Assembly: GCF_001913705.1 (NCBI RefSeq)
Contig: NZ_MKQD01000077.1
Location: forward strand, 1 to 64,000
Length of the DNA: 64,000 nt
Source: Thalassotalea sp. PP2-459
GTDB lineage: Bacteria; Pseudomonadota; Gammaproteobacteria; Enterobacterales; Alteromonadaceae
Reading direction: 5' to 3'
In this document: positions 56,601 to 64,000 of the stretch, piece by piece
Numbering within the stretch: the first letter of the stretch is position 1
Layout: the number at the start of each line of letters is the position of its first letter
The notes under the pieces: model-generated
Seen by the model: only the letters and a program-made list of their open reading frames with translations
Database searches by the model: none
What the model was told of the DNA's origin: nothing
Program-made: the position numbers and the translations under genes

Positions 56601-57606
56601 AAATATTATCGATAACACAGATGAGCATTTAAACCAGAAAATTTTCGAAAACATGCCACCAATTCGCTTTTCTTGCGGTGAGTGTCAATACGCTAATTTA
56701 TCTTTTGGAAAAGTCGATTTTTTATTAAATCGAATTAGTGATGGTAAATTGGTCATTGAGAATTTTGTTGCCAAAAGAAAAGGTAACCAGTTGGCATTTG
56801 ATGCGAGTTGGGAAGTACAAGGCGAACATTCGATTACTGATATCATTGGACGCTTTAATAGCAACGATATTGAAAGAGAATTTGAGCGTTTAGGTCTATC
56901 ATCAACCGTAGCTGACAGCGGTTTGGAAGCTTCTTTTGCCGTTAATTGGTTAGGTGGGCCGCATAATTTTGCCGTGAATAATTTTAATGGGGATATTAAA
57001 GCAGAACTTGACGAAGGAGTGTTAAAGGAAGTTCCTGATCAAGCAAGAGCCTTTTCAATACTTAGCCTACAATCGTTAGTAAGAAAGTTAAGGTTCGACT
57101 TTCGTGATATGTTTTCTGATGGCATGTTTTATAGTGAAATAAAGGGTGATTATCATATTAAAGATGGTATTGTTTATACTAAGAATACTTTTATGAAAGG
57201 GGCTGCAGGTGATTTAAGCGTTAAAGGTAATACGGATTTAACGACTCAAAAATTAGATTACCGCATGTCATATCAGCCTAATGTTACCTCAAGTCTTCCT
57301 GCTATCGCGTGGATTGCAACGTTAAACCCTGTGACGTTTTTAGCTGGTGTGGCGATAGATGGTGTGATCACCTCTCAAGTACCCGTTGAGTACCAATTTG
57401 CGTTAACGGGTGATATTGCTAAGCCAAACTTTGAACAGATAAATAAAAAGACTAAACACATAAGTGTTGGACAAGATTCTCCTCCTCAAATTGTTGAAAA
57501 TTTACCAGAGATAACACCTGAGCAAAAAATTGAAGGTGTACTGAACCCAGAAACAGGGCTGATAGAGCCAGTCAAAAAAGATCAAATGGAACGGCCAAAT
57601 GGTTAA
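53626..57606 (+). CDS. yhdP: YhdP family AsmA-like lipid transport protein
   Basis: A 1326-residue protein with one N-terminal membrane helix (about residues 15-35) and a very long periplasmic beta-rich region of the AsmA/YhdP type, ending with an AsmA-like C-terminal domain (GDIKAELDEGVLKEVPDQA, LDYRMSYQPNVTSSLPAIAW). YhdP, with TamB and YdbH, is implicated in moving phospholipids to the outer membrane. Start ATG-ATG at 53626. The last 8 bases overlap the next gene. Length is close to the E. coli protein. Confidence 0.93.
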   Translation: MMRVSKVSNRWLNRAYKILAILLVIFAVLISSLRLFLPYAHNYRQHLQDYINNTYNSHIVIGNLNMGWLSSGPSLIAENVSVLQTEGAEIYIEAFDVSVDFWRSIKQRNIVTKDLSLNGVRVLFDQQAFANNSTSNTKLVKNASRLFLKQINRFSVQNSQIIYRDEKGERTFLINELYWANNGLSHKAKGKVVLDGLTSNTLQFNMAIRGEKLRDMQGKLYLQANQLNITPWLDKVFAIEDENTHASINFDAWLDIKNGKADQLQVSLGDNQIAWQHQNAIKTLNITQGQLVFDNLSTTEMLHVYSNNILIRTDEQQWQPFVVDVKRNNGGLIGSISQLDIGGVNDLLPLFIEQKEIRSTLEAINPSGQITQIVFQQSKDELKATANFSQFQSQFSEGIPAISGLSGEVVFHNDTMKVALDGQQGIVDFAEHFEAPITFERLLGNVVIRKQAEQWKISSTDLVLDSSKIKMNAALGITVSPDKDTEMWLVANASGLNVVDAPSLYPSLLMGENLVGYLNSALKKGTVSQAKILFNGPLAKFPFDHNEGIFNVNAELENASFIFNENWPAIQHFAANLNFTNNKMLITGRSGTLNGLDVTGVTASIDSLSHDQVLNVAANIAQADPALVTNLMLTSPLDESVGAVLEQVNVKQNIAATFSLSLPLNDVDAIVAKGNIRFNDNDVALKSPEMLFSGLNGQLTFENEKINTKGLTANWRGMPLSFEVTGIQNPLHYETEINISALWPENAWLAQLPTLMKPYGEGLLAWQGQLVLNNFDDGEFNYHLTVDSTLEGTILNLPSPFNKREQEITKSKVIVNGDLEESTIDAMIGDQLAFYGKLNHQQINFNQSHLILGDEPMSLPKTGFHVTTALASASVHEWQPFITDLLTSIDLLNTENDEQNSPLLPSPDIIRGNIAQVDLYGEELNGVSFDLADQTSWWQLTITSKEARGEVRIFPELLAQGIDINADYIRIAPEKALFNTEESNVTEQFAKENIIDNTDEHLNQKIFENMPPIRFSCGECQYANLSFGKVDFLLNRISDGKLVIENFVAKRKGNQLAFDASWEVQGEHSITDIIGRFNSNDIEREFERLGLSSTVADSGLEASFAVNWLGGPHNFAVNNFNGDIKAELDEGVLKEVPDQARAFSILSLQSLVRKLRFDFRDMFSDGMFYSEIKGDYHIKDGIVYTKNTFMKGAAGDLSVKGNTDLTTQKLDYRMSYQPNVTSSLPAIAWIATLNPVTFLAGVAIDGVITSQVPVEYQFALTGDIAKPNFEQINKKTKHISVGQDSPPQIVENLPEITPEQKIEGVLNPETGLIEPVKKDQMERPNG

Positions 57607-58441
57607 TATATCTGCGATTCAATTAACAACAGCACCAGATGTTGTAACAAATTTAACGGTTATTGAGCAACAACTGAGTACATTAACAGCTAATACTAAT
57701 CAGCAACATATAGTGGTGTTACCAGAATGTTGTTTATATTTTGGTGGTAAAGATTCTCAGCAACTCGCTTTAGCAGCGCAAACTTGTCATGATGATGCCT
57801 TAAGAGTGGCTTTAGCAGCGTTAGCTAAAAAGTATGAAGTATGTTTAATTGCAGGCAGTGTACCTTTGTATCAAGCAAAGGAAGATAAATTTACTAATAG
57901 TTGTTGTGTGTTTAACGCTGCTGGTCATGAAGTGGCTCAATACGATAAGTTACATTTATTTGATGTTGAAGTTCAAGACAGTGAAAGACACTATGTAGAG
58001 TCAAAATATACCTTAGCGGGTGATAAGGTTGTCACTGTAGATATAGCAGGTATCACTGTTGGGCTGACTATTTGTTATGATCTTCGTTTTCCTGAGTTAT
58101 TTAGACAATTGCGAAATAAAGGTGCACAAGTTATTACAGTACCGAGTGCATTCACTAAAGTAACTGGCGAAGCACATTGGCATGCATTGTTACGCGCACG
58201 TGCGATAGAAAATCAAGTGTATATTGTTGCGGCGGGCCAATATGGCACGCACAACAATGGTAGAGAAACATATGGACATAGTATAATTATTGATCCATGG
58301 GGAGAAATTATTGAACAGTTTCCTGAAGGTATTGGGCATATTATGGCGCAAATAGATACCTCAAAAATTACACAGGTAAGAAAAGCAATACCTGTTCAAA
58401 CTCACAACAAATTTACAACGAAGTTAATCAATCATGAATGA
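57599..58441 (+). CDS. Carbon-nitrogen hydrolase (Nit/omega-amidase-like)
   Basis: A 280-residue nitrilase-superfamily enzyme with an intact triad: Glu43 in [11 protein letters not shown], Lys117 in [12 protein letters not shown] and Cys159 in [14 protein letters not shown]. The substrate-pocket sequence is that of the Nit1/NitA group, which hydrolyses deaminated glutathione or omega-amides; the exact substrate is inferred. It overlaps yhdP by 8 bases and tldD by 8 bases, so it is within a tightly coupled operon, as in related species. Confidence 0.91.
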   Translation: MVNISAIQLTTAPDVVTNLTVIEQQLSTLTANTNQQHIVVLPECCLYFGGKDSQQLALAAQTCHDDALRVALAALAKKYEVCLIAGSVPLYQAKEDKFTNSCCVFNAAGHEVAQYDKLHLFDVEVQDSERHYVESKYTLAGDKVVTVDIAGITVGLTICYDLRFPELFRQLRNKGAQVITVPSAFTKVTGEAHWHALLRARAIENQVYIVAAGQYGTHNNGRETYGHSIIIDPWGEIIEQFPEGIGHIMAQIDTSKITQVRKAIPVQTHNKFTTKLINHE

Positions 58442-59873
58442 AGTTGAACAAGATTTATTAGGTAAAGGCCAAATAGATCAAGGTTTTATAACCGATATAT
58501 TATCTGGTATTAATCAGACTAACATTGACCTTGCTGATTTATATTTTCAATCAAGCGCCCATGAATCTTGGCTACTAGAAGATGGCGTTGTTAAAGAAGG
58601 CTCCTATAATATTGAACGAGGAGTAGGCGTAAGAGCGGTTTCAGGAGAAAAAACTGGCTTCTCATACTCCGATGATATTTCAGCTCAAGCGATTATAAAA
58701 GCTGCTGATGCCGCCAAAGGCATCGTCAAAGCTGAACAATCTGGAAAAATTAAAGTATTTAATAAGCAACCGGTTGTGCAAATTTATAGCGATATAGACC
58801 CGTTGGGTAGTTTGACTCAAGAACAAAAGATTACCTTGTTACATGAAGTTGAAGCACATGCTAGACAACAAGATGAACGTGTAAAGCAGGTTATTGTCAG
58901 CTTATCTGGGGTTTATGAAAAAATATTAGTTGCCGCAAATGATGGCACATATGCCACCGATATTCGTCCGCTAGTTCGGTTAAATTGTTCAGTACTTGTT
59001 GAAAGTGATGGTAAACGTGAACGCGGTAGTGCTGGTGGTGGCGCGCGAACAGACTATAGTTATTTTTTTGAAGCGGAAGGTGACCAGCCACGCTACCTTG
59101 AATATGCTCAGGAAGCGGTAAGGCAAGCGCTAGTTAATTTAGTAGCGATTGACTCCCCAGCTGGTACATTACCTGTGGTGCTAGGAGCTGGTTGGCCGGG
59201 CGTTTTACTGCATGAAGCTGTTGGTCACGGTTTAGAAGGTGACTTCAACCGTAAGGGATCATCTGCATTTTCTGGCAAAATCGGTCAACAAGTAACCTCT
59301 GAGCACTGTACTATTGTTGATGACGGTACTTTGGCTAATCGCCGAGGTTCTTTGAATATTGATGATGAAGGTGTGCCGGCACAATACAACACCTTGATCG
59401 AAAAGGGTGTTTTAAAAGGATATATGCAAGATAAGCATAATGCTGCATTAATGGGTGTAAAAGCTACAGGGAATGGACGTCGTGAATCTTACGCGCATTT
59501 ACCGATGCCGCGGATGACAAACACTTATATGCTTGCAGGAGATCATTCACCTACTGATATTATAAAGTCCGTTAAAAAAGGCATATATGCCCCACACTTT
59601 GCGGGGGGGCAAGTTGATATTACCTCGGGTAAATTTGTGTTTACTAGTTCAGAAGCCTATTTAATCGAAGATGGTGTGATCACTTCGCCAATTAAAGGGG
59701 CAACGTTAATTGGTAGCGGACCTGAAGCGATGAAAAAAGTCAGTATGGTAGGGAATGATCTCGAATTAGACCCCGGAATTGGCGTGTGCGGCAAAGATGG
59801 GCAAAGCGTCCCCGTTGGTGTAGGACAACCAACCCTTAAAGTAGATGAAATGACCATAGGCGGCACGCAATAA
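58434..59873 (+). CDS. tldD: Metalloprotease TldD
   Basis: A 479-residue member of the TldD/PmbA family. The zinc motif [12 protein letters not shown] (about residues 261-272) and the family [16 protein letters not shown] segment are present. TldD and TldE form a heterodimer that degrades unfolded peptides, matures microcin-type peptides and controls CcdA in E. coli. Its partner gene pmbA is not in the window. It ends the rng-yhdP-nit-tldD run, followed by a terminator. Confidence 0.96.
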   Translation: MNEVEQDLLGKGQIDQGFITDILSGINQTNIDLADLYFQSSAHESWLLEDGVVKEGSYNIERGVGVRAVSGEKTGFSYSDDISAQAIIKAADAAKGIVKAEQSGKIKVFNKQPVVQIYSDIDPLGSLTQEQKITLLHEVEAHARQQDERVKQVIVSLSGVYEKILVAANDGTYATDIRPLVRLNCSVLVESDGKRERGSAGGGARTDYSYFFEAEGDQPRYLEYAQEAVRQALVNLVAIDSPAGTLPVVLGAGWPGVLLHEAVGHGLEGDFNRKGSSAFSGKIGQQVTSEHCTIVDDGTLANRRGSLNIDDEGVPAQYNTLIEKGVLKGYMQDKHNAALMGVKATGNGRRESYAHLPMPRMTNTYMLAGDHSPTDIIKSVKKGIYAPHFAGGQVDITSGKFVFTSSEAYLIEDGVITSPIKGATLIGSGPEAMKKVSMVGNDLELDPGIGVCGKDGQSVPVGVGQPTLKVDEMTIGGTQ

Positions 59874-59891
59874 CCGAATCACTTTTTTAAG

Positions 59892-59916
59892 AAGGCGCTG
59901 AAAGGCGCTTTTTTTT
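59892..59916 (+). terminator. Terminator after tldD
   Basis: AAGGCGC-TGAAA-GGCGCTT with G-U pairs, followed by a run of T, forms a short intrinsic terminator. Confidence 0.65.
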
Positions 59917-60016
59917 GTATTAAACCGTCATAAATTTATATTGCTGCGTATGAATTATTAATAATTGGGAAATTTGCTTTTTCAGCCTCTACTTTGATTG
60001 CAGCTTGGTTTGTAAT

Positions 60017-60029
60017 GTTATATTATCAC
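60017..60029 (+). promoter_or_regulatory. Zur box over the -10 region of the zinc uptake operon
   Basis: GTTATATTATCAC matches the palindromic Zur core GTTATATTATAAC at 12 of 13 positions and is preceded by AAT, as in gammaproteobacterial Zur sites. It overlaps an extended -10 (TGT-TATATT, 60016-60024). TTGATT lies at 59994-59999, but with a 19-base spacer. Zinc-bound Zur would block this promoter. The genes downstream fit zinc uptake. Confidence 0.65.
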
Positions 60030-60033
60030 GGCC

Positions 60034-60333
60034 ATGAAGTTGAGCATGTGCCTTTTTAAAAAATTTAAACACGTATCAATGAGTGCCTTTTTGTCACTTA
60101 TTATGCTGTTGTCTTTTGCTACCCATAGCCATGATACTTCTACAGAACTTCAAGTTTTTGAACAATTAGATTGCAAGCTTTGTCAGCAAAAGGCTGATCC
60201 TGTATATCGCCCGATAACAATTGTCTATACGAATATTGGCCTATTTTCGGCGCCTCGTATTCATTCCTACGTAATGCTCGCTGCACTACCAACGTATGTA
60301 AAACCATCGCAACGTGCACCGCCTACATCTTAG
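60034..60333 (+). CDS. Small exported Cys/His protein, DUF2946-like
   Basis: A 99-residue protein. The ATG at 60034 is very close to the Zur box; ATG 60046 or 60079 may be the true start. A hydrophobic signal (about residues 15-30) ends near ATHSHD, followed by CKLC, a possible metal-binding pair, and a C-terminus of QRAPPTS similar to DUF2946-type small proteins. Such genes often precede TonB receptor genes in marine gammaproteobacteria. A role in periplasmic zinc or copper handling is inferred from context only. Confidence 0.6.
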   Translation: MKLSMCLFKKFKHVSMSAFLSLIMLLSFATHSHDTSTELQVFEQLDCKLCQQKADPVYRPITIVYTNIGLFSAPRIHSYVMLAALPTYVKPSQRAPPTS

Positions 60334-60472
60334 TGCTCACTTATTTTTAAACAACACTTATTTTAATTAAATTTTTGATTGAACGAGCATCGTCTTACGC
60401 CGAGGTTTATGCCTTGTGCCATGATGACGTATGCGCATTTCGTTCATATACTCATAAATGTACAGGAATATT
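60334..60472. other. Intergenic stretch before the TonB receptor gene
   Basis: 139 bases with no gene; no terminator is seen, so read-through from the Zur-controlled promoter is possible. CAGGA at 60462-60466 is the ribosome site of the receptor gene. Confidence 0.4.
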
Positions 60473-62953
60473 ATGAAATTTATCCCCGTAGTGACGTTAT
60501 TAACGTTATCGTCAGCATCCTCTATTGTTTTTGCCGCGCAACAAGTCTCAGGCATCGTAAAAAATGCAAGTGGTGAACCCATTCAATACGCTAAAGTTGC
60601 TATTGTAAACAGTAAAAAAGTGGTTCTAACGGATGAATTTGGTAGGTTTAGCTTTACAGGGATAGAGTCAAACGATGTTGAATTACATGTTAGTGCGAAA
60701 AATTTTGCTCATCAGAATCAAAAAATCGCACTGTCATCTGACAACCGAACAAAAATTAACTTCTCATTAAAACCCAGTGTGATGGAAGTAGTTGATGTGC
60801 ATGCAACGCCATTACATTCTTCTACCATTGAATCTGCATTGCCTGTTAATGTTATTGCTAGTGATGAATTACGTACAAAACAAGCATCAACGTTAGGCGA
60901 AACGTTAAAAAATGAAGTGGGTGTGCATTCTACTTATTTTGGCCCAGTTTCTAGTAGCCCAATTATCCGTGGATTAGATGGCCCTCGCGTTTTAATCACA
61001 CAAAATGGTTTAGATGTGGGTGATGCCTCTCGCGTTGGTCCAGATCATGTGGTGTCGACGGAATCTGCTACCGCACAACAAATTGAAGTATTACGTGGTC
61101 CAGCAACGTTATTTTATGGCAGTGGTGCCATTGGTGGCGTTGTTAACGTGGTCGATAACCGTGTACCAAAACACCTCGGCGATGAATTTAGCTATTTAGC
61201 AAAACACAACACAGTGGCATCAGAAGACGAGCTGAGTTTAATGGCTAATACTTCTGTCGGTAATATGGCGTTTCATGTTGATGGTTTTTGGCGGGATGGT
61301 GATGATTACAAAATACCAGGTTATGCAGAGCTGGAGCACGACGAAGATCATGATGAACATGATGAAGAGCACGATCATGAAGAGGAACATGAAGAGCATG
61401 CGCAAGAAAAAGGTATTTTAGCTAATAGTGCTTCTAAGTCTTCTGGCTTTACCATTGGTACAAGTTTTATTCTTGATGAAGGGTTTATTGGCTTTTCATA
61501 CGGAAAAAGCAATCGTGAGTACGGAATACCAGGGCACAGCCATGGAGAAGAGCACGAAGAAGACAACGACCATGATCATGAAGAAGATCATGATGCTCAC
61601 GAAGAAAATGTTTGGGGTGATTTAACCCAAGAACGTTTACAGTTTTTAAGTGAATTGAACTTCAATAAAGGCTTTGTTAATAAAGTTGCGAGCAAATTAT
61701 CTTATACAGACTATCAGCATAAAGAAATTGAAGGCGATGAAGTCGGCACTGTTTTTAACAGTGAGATGTTAGAGGCTCGCTTTGATATCTTCCATAATGA
61801 AATGTTTGGTTGGAAAGGTGCTTGGACCCTTCATTATAAAACCAATGACTTTGAAGCTATTGGTGCGGAAGCTTTTACACCGCCATCAGAAACAAACTCT
61901 GTTGCATTAGCTTGGTTAGAAGAGCGTCATTTTAATGATCTTCTCGTACAGCTTGGTGCGCGTATAGAGCATGTAGAAGTTAGCGCACATAATGATGAAT
62001 CTCATGACGAAGATGAACATGATGGTGAGCACCATCACGATGAAAACGAATTAACATCTCAAGATTTTACGCCAGTAAGTTTGTCAGCAGGTTTCGTTTG
62101 GGATTATCAGCCAGGATATAACATTGGCTTATCATTAGCCTATTCGCAACGAGCACCTTCTGCAGCAGAGTTATTTTCAAATGGGCCGCATATAGGGACT
62201 AATACGTTTGAAAAGGGGGCGATTTACTCATTGCATAATGATCACTTCCATATAGAACAAGAGGGTATTGAACTAGAAACGGCAACGAACATAGATTTAA
62301 CGTGGCGTAAATTTGAAGGTGATTTAGGCTTCGTGCTTGGGGCGTTTTATAATCAGGTTGATGATTATTTTTATCAAACCAATACGGGCCTTTTTGTTGA
62401 AACACATCACGAACATGGTGATCATGAAGAAGAGCATGATGAACACGAAGATGAGCACCATGAAGATGAAGAAGATCATCACGAAGAATTTTCAGATGAA
62501 GGTTTGCCTGTTTATGTGTATCAACAACGCGATGTGGAAATGTATGGTGTTGAGGCTGAGGTGATTTATCAATGGACATCAAACCTTCGCTCAAATGTGT
62601 ATGCAGACTATACGCGCGCTAAATTGAAATCAGATGGCAACTTACCGCGTATACCGCCAATGCGAATTGGTGCAACCATAGATTATACGGCGCAAAATTA
62701 TAGTGCCCAATTGTCTGTTAATCATTATTTTGATCAAGATGATATTTCACAATACGAAGAAGAAACAAAAGGTTACACGTTAGTTGATGCCCATGTTAAT
62801 TATTATTTAGATGGTATTGGCGATGATTTCGTCTTATTTGTTAAGGGTAACAACCTTACCGATGAAGAGGCGCGTGTACATACATCATTTTTAAAGAATG
62901 TCGCACCTTTGCCGGGGCGAGGTATTGAGTTAGGAATTCGAGGCAGTTTTTAA
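60473..62953 (+). CDS. ZnuD-like TonB-dependent receptor with His/acid-rich segments
   Basis: The ATG at 60473 (six bases after CAGGA) gives 826 residues; ATG 60458 is less likely. A signal peptide ends IVFAA (about residue 22). A carboxypeptidase-regulatory-like domain (about 25-100) precedes the plug (about 115-220, with SSPIIRGLDGPRVLITQNG and GSGAIGGVVNVVDNRVP) and a 22-strand-type barrel ending GIRGSF. Four His/Asp/Glu-rich stretches, coded near 61334-61401, 61546-61610, 61996-62052 and 62407-62490, are probably extracellular loops for zinc capture, as in ZnuD. A Zur-like box upstream supports this. Confidence 0.88.
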   Translation: MKFIPVVTLLTLSSASSIVFAAQQVSGIVKNASGEPIQYAKVAIVNSKKVVLTDEFGRFSFTGIESNDVELHVSAKNFAHQNQKIALSSDNRTKINFSLKPSVMEVVDVHATPLHSSTIESALPVNVIASDELRTKQASTLGETLKNEVGVHSTYFGPVSSSPIIRGLDGPRVLITQNGLDVGDASRVGPDHVVSTESATAQQIEVLRGPATLFYGSGAIGGVVNVVDNRVPKHLGDEFSYLAKHNTVASEDELSLMANTSVGNMAFHVDGFWRDGDDYKIPGYAELEHDEDHDEHDEEHDHEEEHEEHAQEKGILANSASKSSGFTIGTSFILDEGFIGFSYGKSNREYGIPGHSHGEEHEEDNDHDHEEDHDAHEENVWGDLTQERLQFLSELNFNKGFVNKVASKLSYTDYQHKEIEGDEVGTVFNSEMLEARFDIFHNEMFGWKGAWTLHYKTNDFEAIGAEAFTPPSETNSVALAWLEERHFNDLLVQLGARIEHVEVSAHNDESHDEDEHDGEHHHDENELTSQDFTPVSLSAGFVWDYQPGYNIGLSLAYSQRAPSAAELFSNGPHIGTNTFEKGAIYSLHNDHFHIEQEGIELETATNIDLTWRKFEGDLGFVLGAFYNQVDDYFYQTNTGLFVETHHEHGDHEEEHDEHEDEHHEDEEDHHEEFSDEGLPVYVYQQRDVEMYGVEAEVIYQWTSNLRSNVYADYTRAKLKSDGNLPRIPPMRIGATIDYTAQNYSAQLSVNHYFDQDDISQYEEETKGYTLVDAHVNYYLDGIGDDFVLFVKGNNLTDEEARVHTSFLKNVAPLPGRGIELGIRGSF

Positions 62954-62973
62954 GAAACTTTCCTAAGAGGTAC

Positions 62974-63012
62974 CGCGAGTAATGTAGAAAAACGTCGACT
63001 TCATTACTCGCG
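62974..63012. repeat. Inverted repeat downstream of the TonB receptor gene
   Basis: CGCGAGTAATG (62974-62984) and CATTACTCGCG (63002-63012) are perfect 11-base arms with a 17-base loop. There is no T tract, so this may be an RNA-stabilising structure or repeat rather than an intrinsic terminator. Confidence 0.55.
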
Positions 63013-63096
63013 TATTGTTCAAAAAGAGCCTAACAAAGACAAACCTTAACTATGGTAAGCATCAAACCTTAATGTTTATGCATAATCAAAGGTTAA

Positions 63097-63126
63097 AGGT
63101 AAGCCTCTAAGTAGAGCCGCTTACCT
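63097..63126 (-). terminator. Hairpin at the end of cvfB
   Basis: AGGTAAGC-CTCTA (63097-63109) pairs with TAGAG and GCTTACCT (63112-63126), with a two-base bulge. Read on the minus strand it follows the cvfB stop and is trailed by a short T-rich stretch, so it may be a weak terminator. Confidence 0.45.
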
Positions 63127-63128
63127 CG

Positions 63129-63959
63129 CTAAGCGAGATGAATGCCACTTTCTGAGAGGGTGATTTTTCCTTGCTTTAATAAGTTTCCAACGGCAGCTTT
63201 ATAGGTTTTTTTACTAACACCAAACGTTTTTGAAATTTCTGCAGGCGTACTTTTGTCATGTAATTGACAATAGCCATCATGTTGTTCAAGATAATTTAAT
63301 AACTGCGTGTTAAAGTCGACCACTTTGCCTTTGCCAGCACGCGACAAGCTGAGATCTAATCGGCCATCTTCGCGCACGTTTTTGATAAATGCTTTTAGCT
63401 TTTGACCGACTCTCAAAGGTTTAAAAATTTCATTTTGATACAGCAATCCCCAATGTTTGTGGTTGATTATGGCTTTAAAACCTAAATCAGTTTTCCCACC
63501 TATAACAATGTCAACTTCTTGCCACTGTTGATAGTCTGCTGGCCATATATCTAAAAATTTATCTAATTTACTTGATGCTACTAATCGACCTGTCGTTTCA
63601 TCAACAAAAACGTACACTAAATAAGACTTTCCTTGCTCCATTTTTCGATATTGTAAATTGAACGGCACTAGCAAGTCTTTAGGTAATCCCCAATCTAAAA
63701 ATGCGCCTAATTTATTGGTTTGTTTTACCCGTAAATATGCAAATTGTTCAGCTTGAACAAAAGGTTTACTGGTTGTTGCCGTTACTTGCTCGCTCGCATC
63801 GCGATATAAAAATACCTCAACCGTAGATTGCTCATCTTGTAAAGTGGGTACTTGTTTGTTGGGTAAGAAAAGCTGTCCGAAGGTTTGCCCATCAAGCACT
63901 AACCCTTTATCCGACTTTTCTAAAATTGTTAATTGATTAAATTGACCAAGTGAAGCCAT
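63129..63959 (-). CDS. cvfB: CvfB-type S1 RNA-binding protein
   Basis: The ATG at 63959, with GCAGG upstream, gives 276 residues; an upstream frame start at 63989 is rejected. It has tandem S1-like domains (about residues 60-210, including KLGAFLDWGLPKDLLVPF and GFKAIINHKHWGLLYQNEIF) and a C-terminal winged-helix domain (STPAEISKTFGVSKKTYKAA). CvfB/YitL proteins bind RNA and influence virulence gene expression in Staphylococcus; the role in gammaproteobacteria is unclear. It is monocistronic, convergent with the TonB receptor gene. Confidence 0.9.
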   Translation of the reverse strand: MASLGQFNQLTILEKSDKGLVLDGQTFGQLFLPNKQVPTLQDEQSTVEVFLYRDASEQVTATTSKPFVQAEQFAYLRVKQTNKLGAFLDWGLPKDLLVPFNLQYRKMEQGKSYLVYVFVDETTGRLVASSKLDKFLDIWPADYQQWQEVDIVIGGKTDLGFKAIINHKHWGLLYQNEIFKPLRVGQKLKAFIKNVREDGRLDLSLSRAGKGKVVDFNTQLLNYLEQHDGYCQLHDKSTPAEISKTFGVSKKTYKAAVGNLLKQGKITLSESGIHLA

Positions 63960-64000
63960 AAATACCTGCAGCGACGATTGAAAACACATTCGTTAGTATA

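Noticed and set aside
62199-62594. His-rich minus-strand frame
   Set aside because: It is the antisense shadow of the His/acid-rich block of the TonB receptor.

Overview
The window reads as chromosomal backbone of a low-GC marine gammaproteobacterium of the Alteromonadales, most likely family Colwelliaceae (Thalassotalea/Colwellia-like). This is inferred from AT-rich codon use, a complete MSHA type IV pilus cluster running straight into mreBCD-maf-rng-yhdP-nit-tldD, a motX-rnr-rlmB block, and Alteromonadales-type families (DUF2333, TIGR04219 barrel, DUF6776). No tRNA, rRNA, insertion sequence, prophage or CRISPR array was seen.

Layout. 1-265: a nested palindrome and other intergenic repeats. 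266-4357: a TPR protein, an enoyl-CoA isomerase-like gene on the minus strand, a PCu(A)C copper chaperone, a DUF2333 protein and a TIGR04219 outer membrane barrel. 4578-5603: rplM-rpsI with a structured leader and a strong terminator. 5851-6252: a small unknown protein. 6303-10843 (minus): CLC transporter, hemJ, pyrB, hemL. 10905-12053: DUF6776 protein and erpA. 12406-16646: an RND efflux pair. 16712-17881 (minus): an HD-GYP phosphodiesterase. 18195-22195: motX behind a clear sigma-28 promoter, then rnr and rlmB. 22353-23462: an orphan periplasmic binding protein. 23504-25118: rpsF-priB-rpsR-rplI.

25198-48673 is the MSHA locus: mshH (CsrD-like), then mshI, a PilN-like gene, mshJ, K, L, M, N, E, G, F, B, A, a second MshA-like pilin, mshC, D, O, P and Q. 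It carries three extra genes: an inverted PLP-dependent deaminase/desulfhydrase-like gene, an inverted PglL/Wzy-type O-oligosaccharyltransferase directly after mshA, and a PEP-CTERM-tailed secreted protein between mshP and mshQ. A c-di-GMP theme runs through the region: MshE has an MshEN-type N-terminus, MshH is a degenerate GGDEF-EAL protein, and an HD-GYP enzyme lies upstream.

48842-59873: mreBCD, maf, rng, yhdP, a nitrilase-family amidase and tldD. 60017-62953 looks like a Zur-controlled zinc uptake unit: a Zur-like box, a small Cys/His protein and a ZnuD-like TonB receptor with four His/acid-rich segments. The window ends with cvfB on the minus strand.

The most notable observations are a probable AUU start codon for rnr, a possible AUA start for the next orphan gene, a repeat family that supplies the stop codons of rlmB and of the HD-GYP gene, the Zur/ZnuD unit, the extra genes inside the MSHA locus, and a CLC protein with altered key residues.
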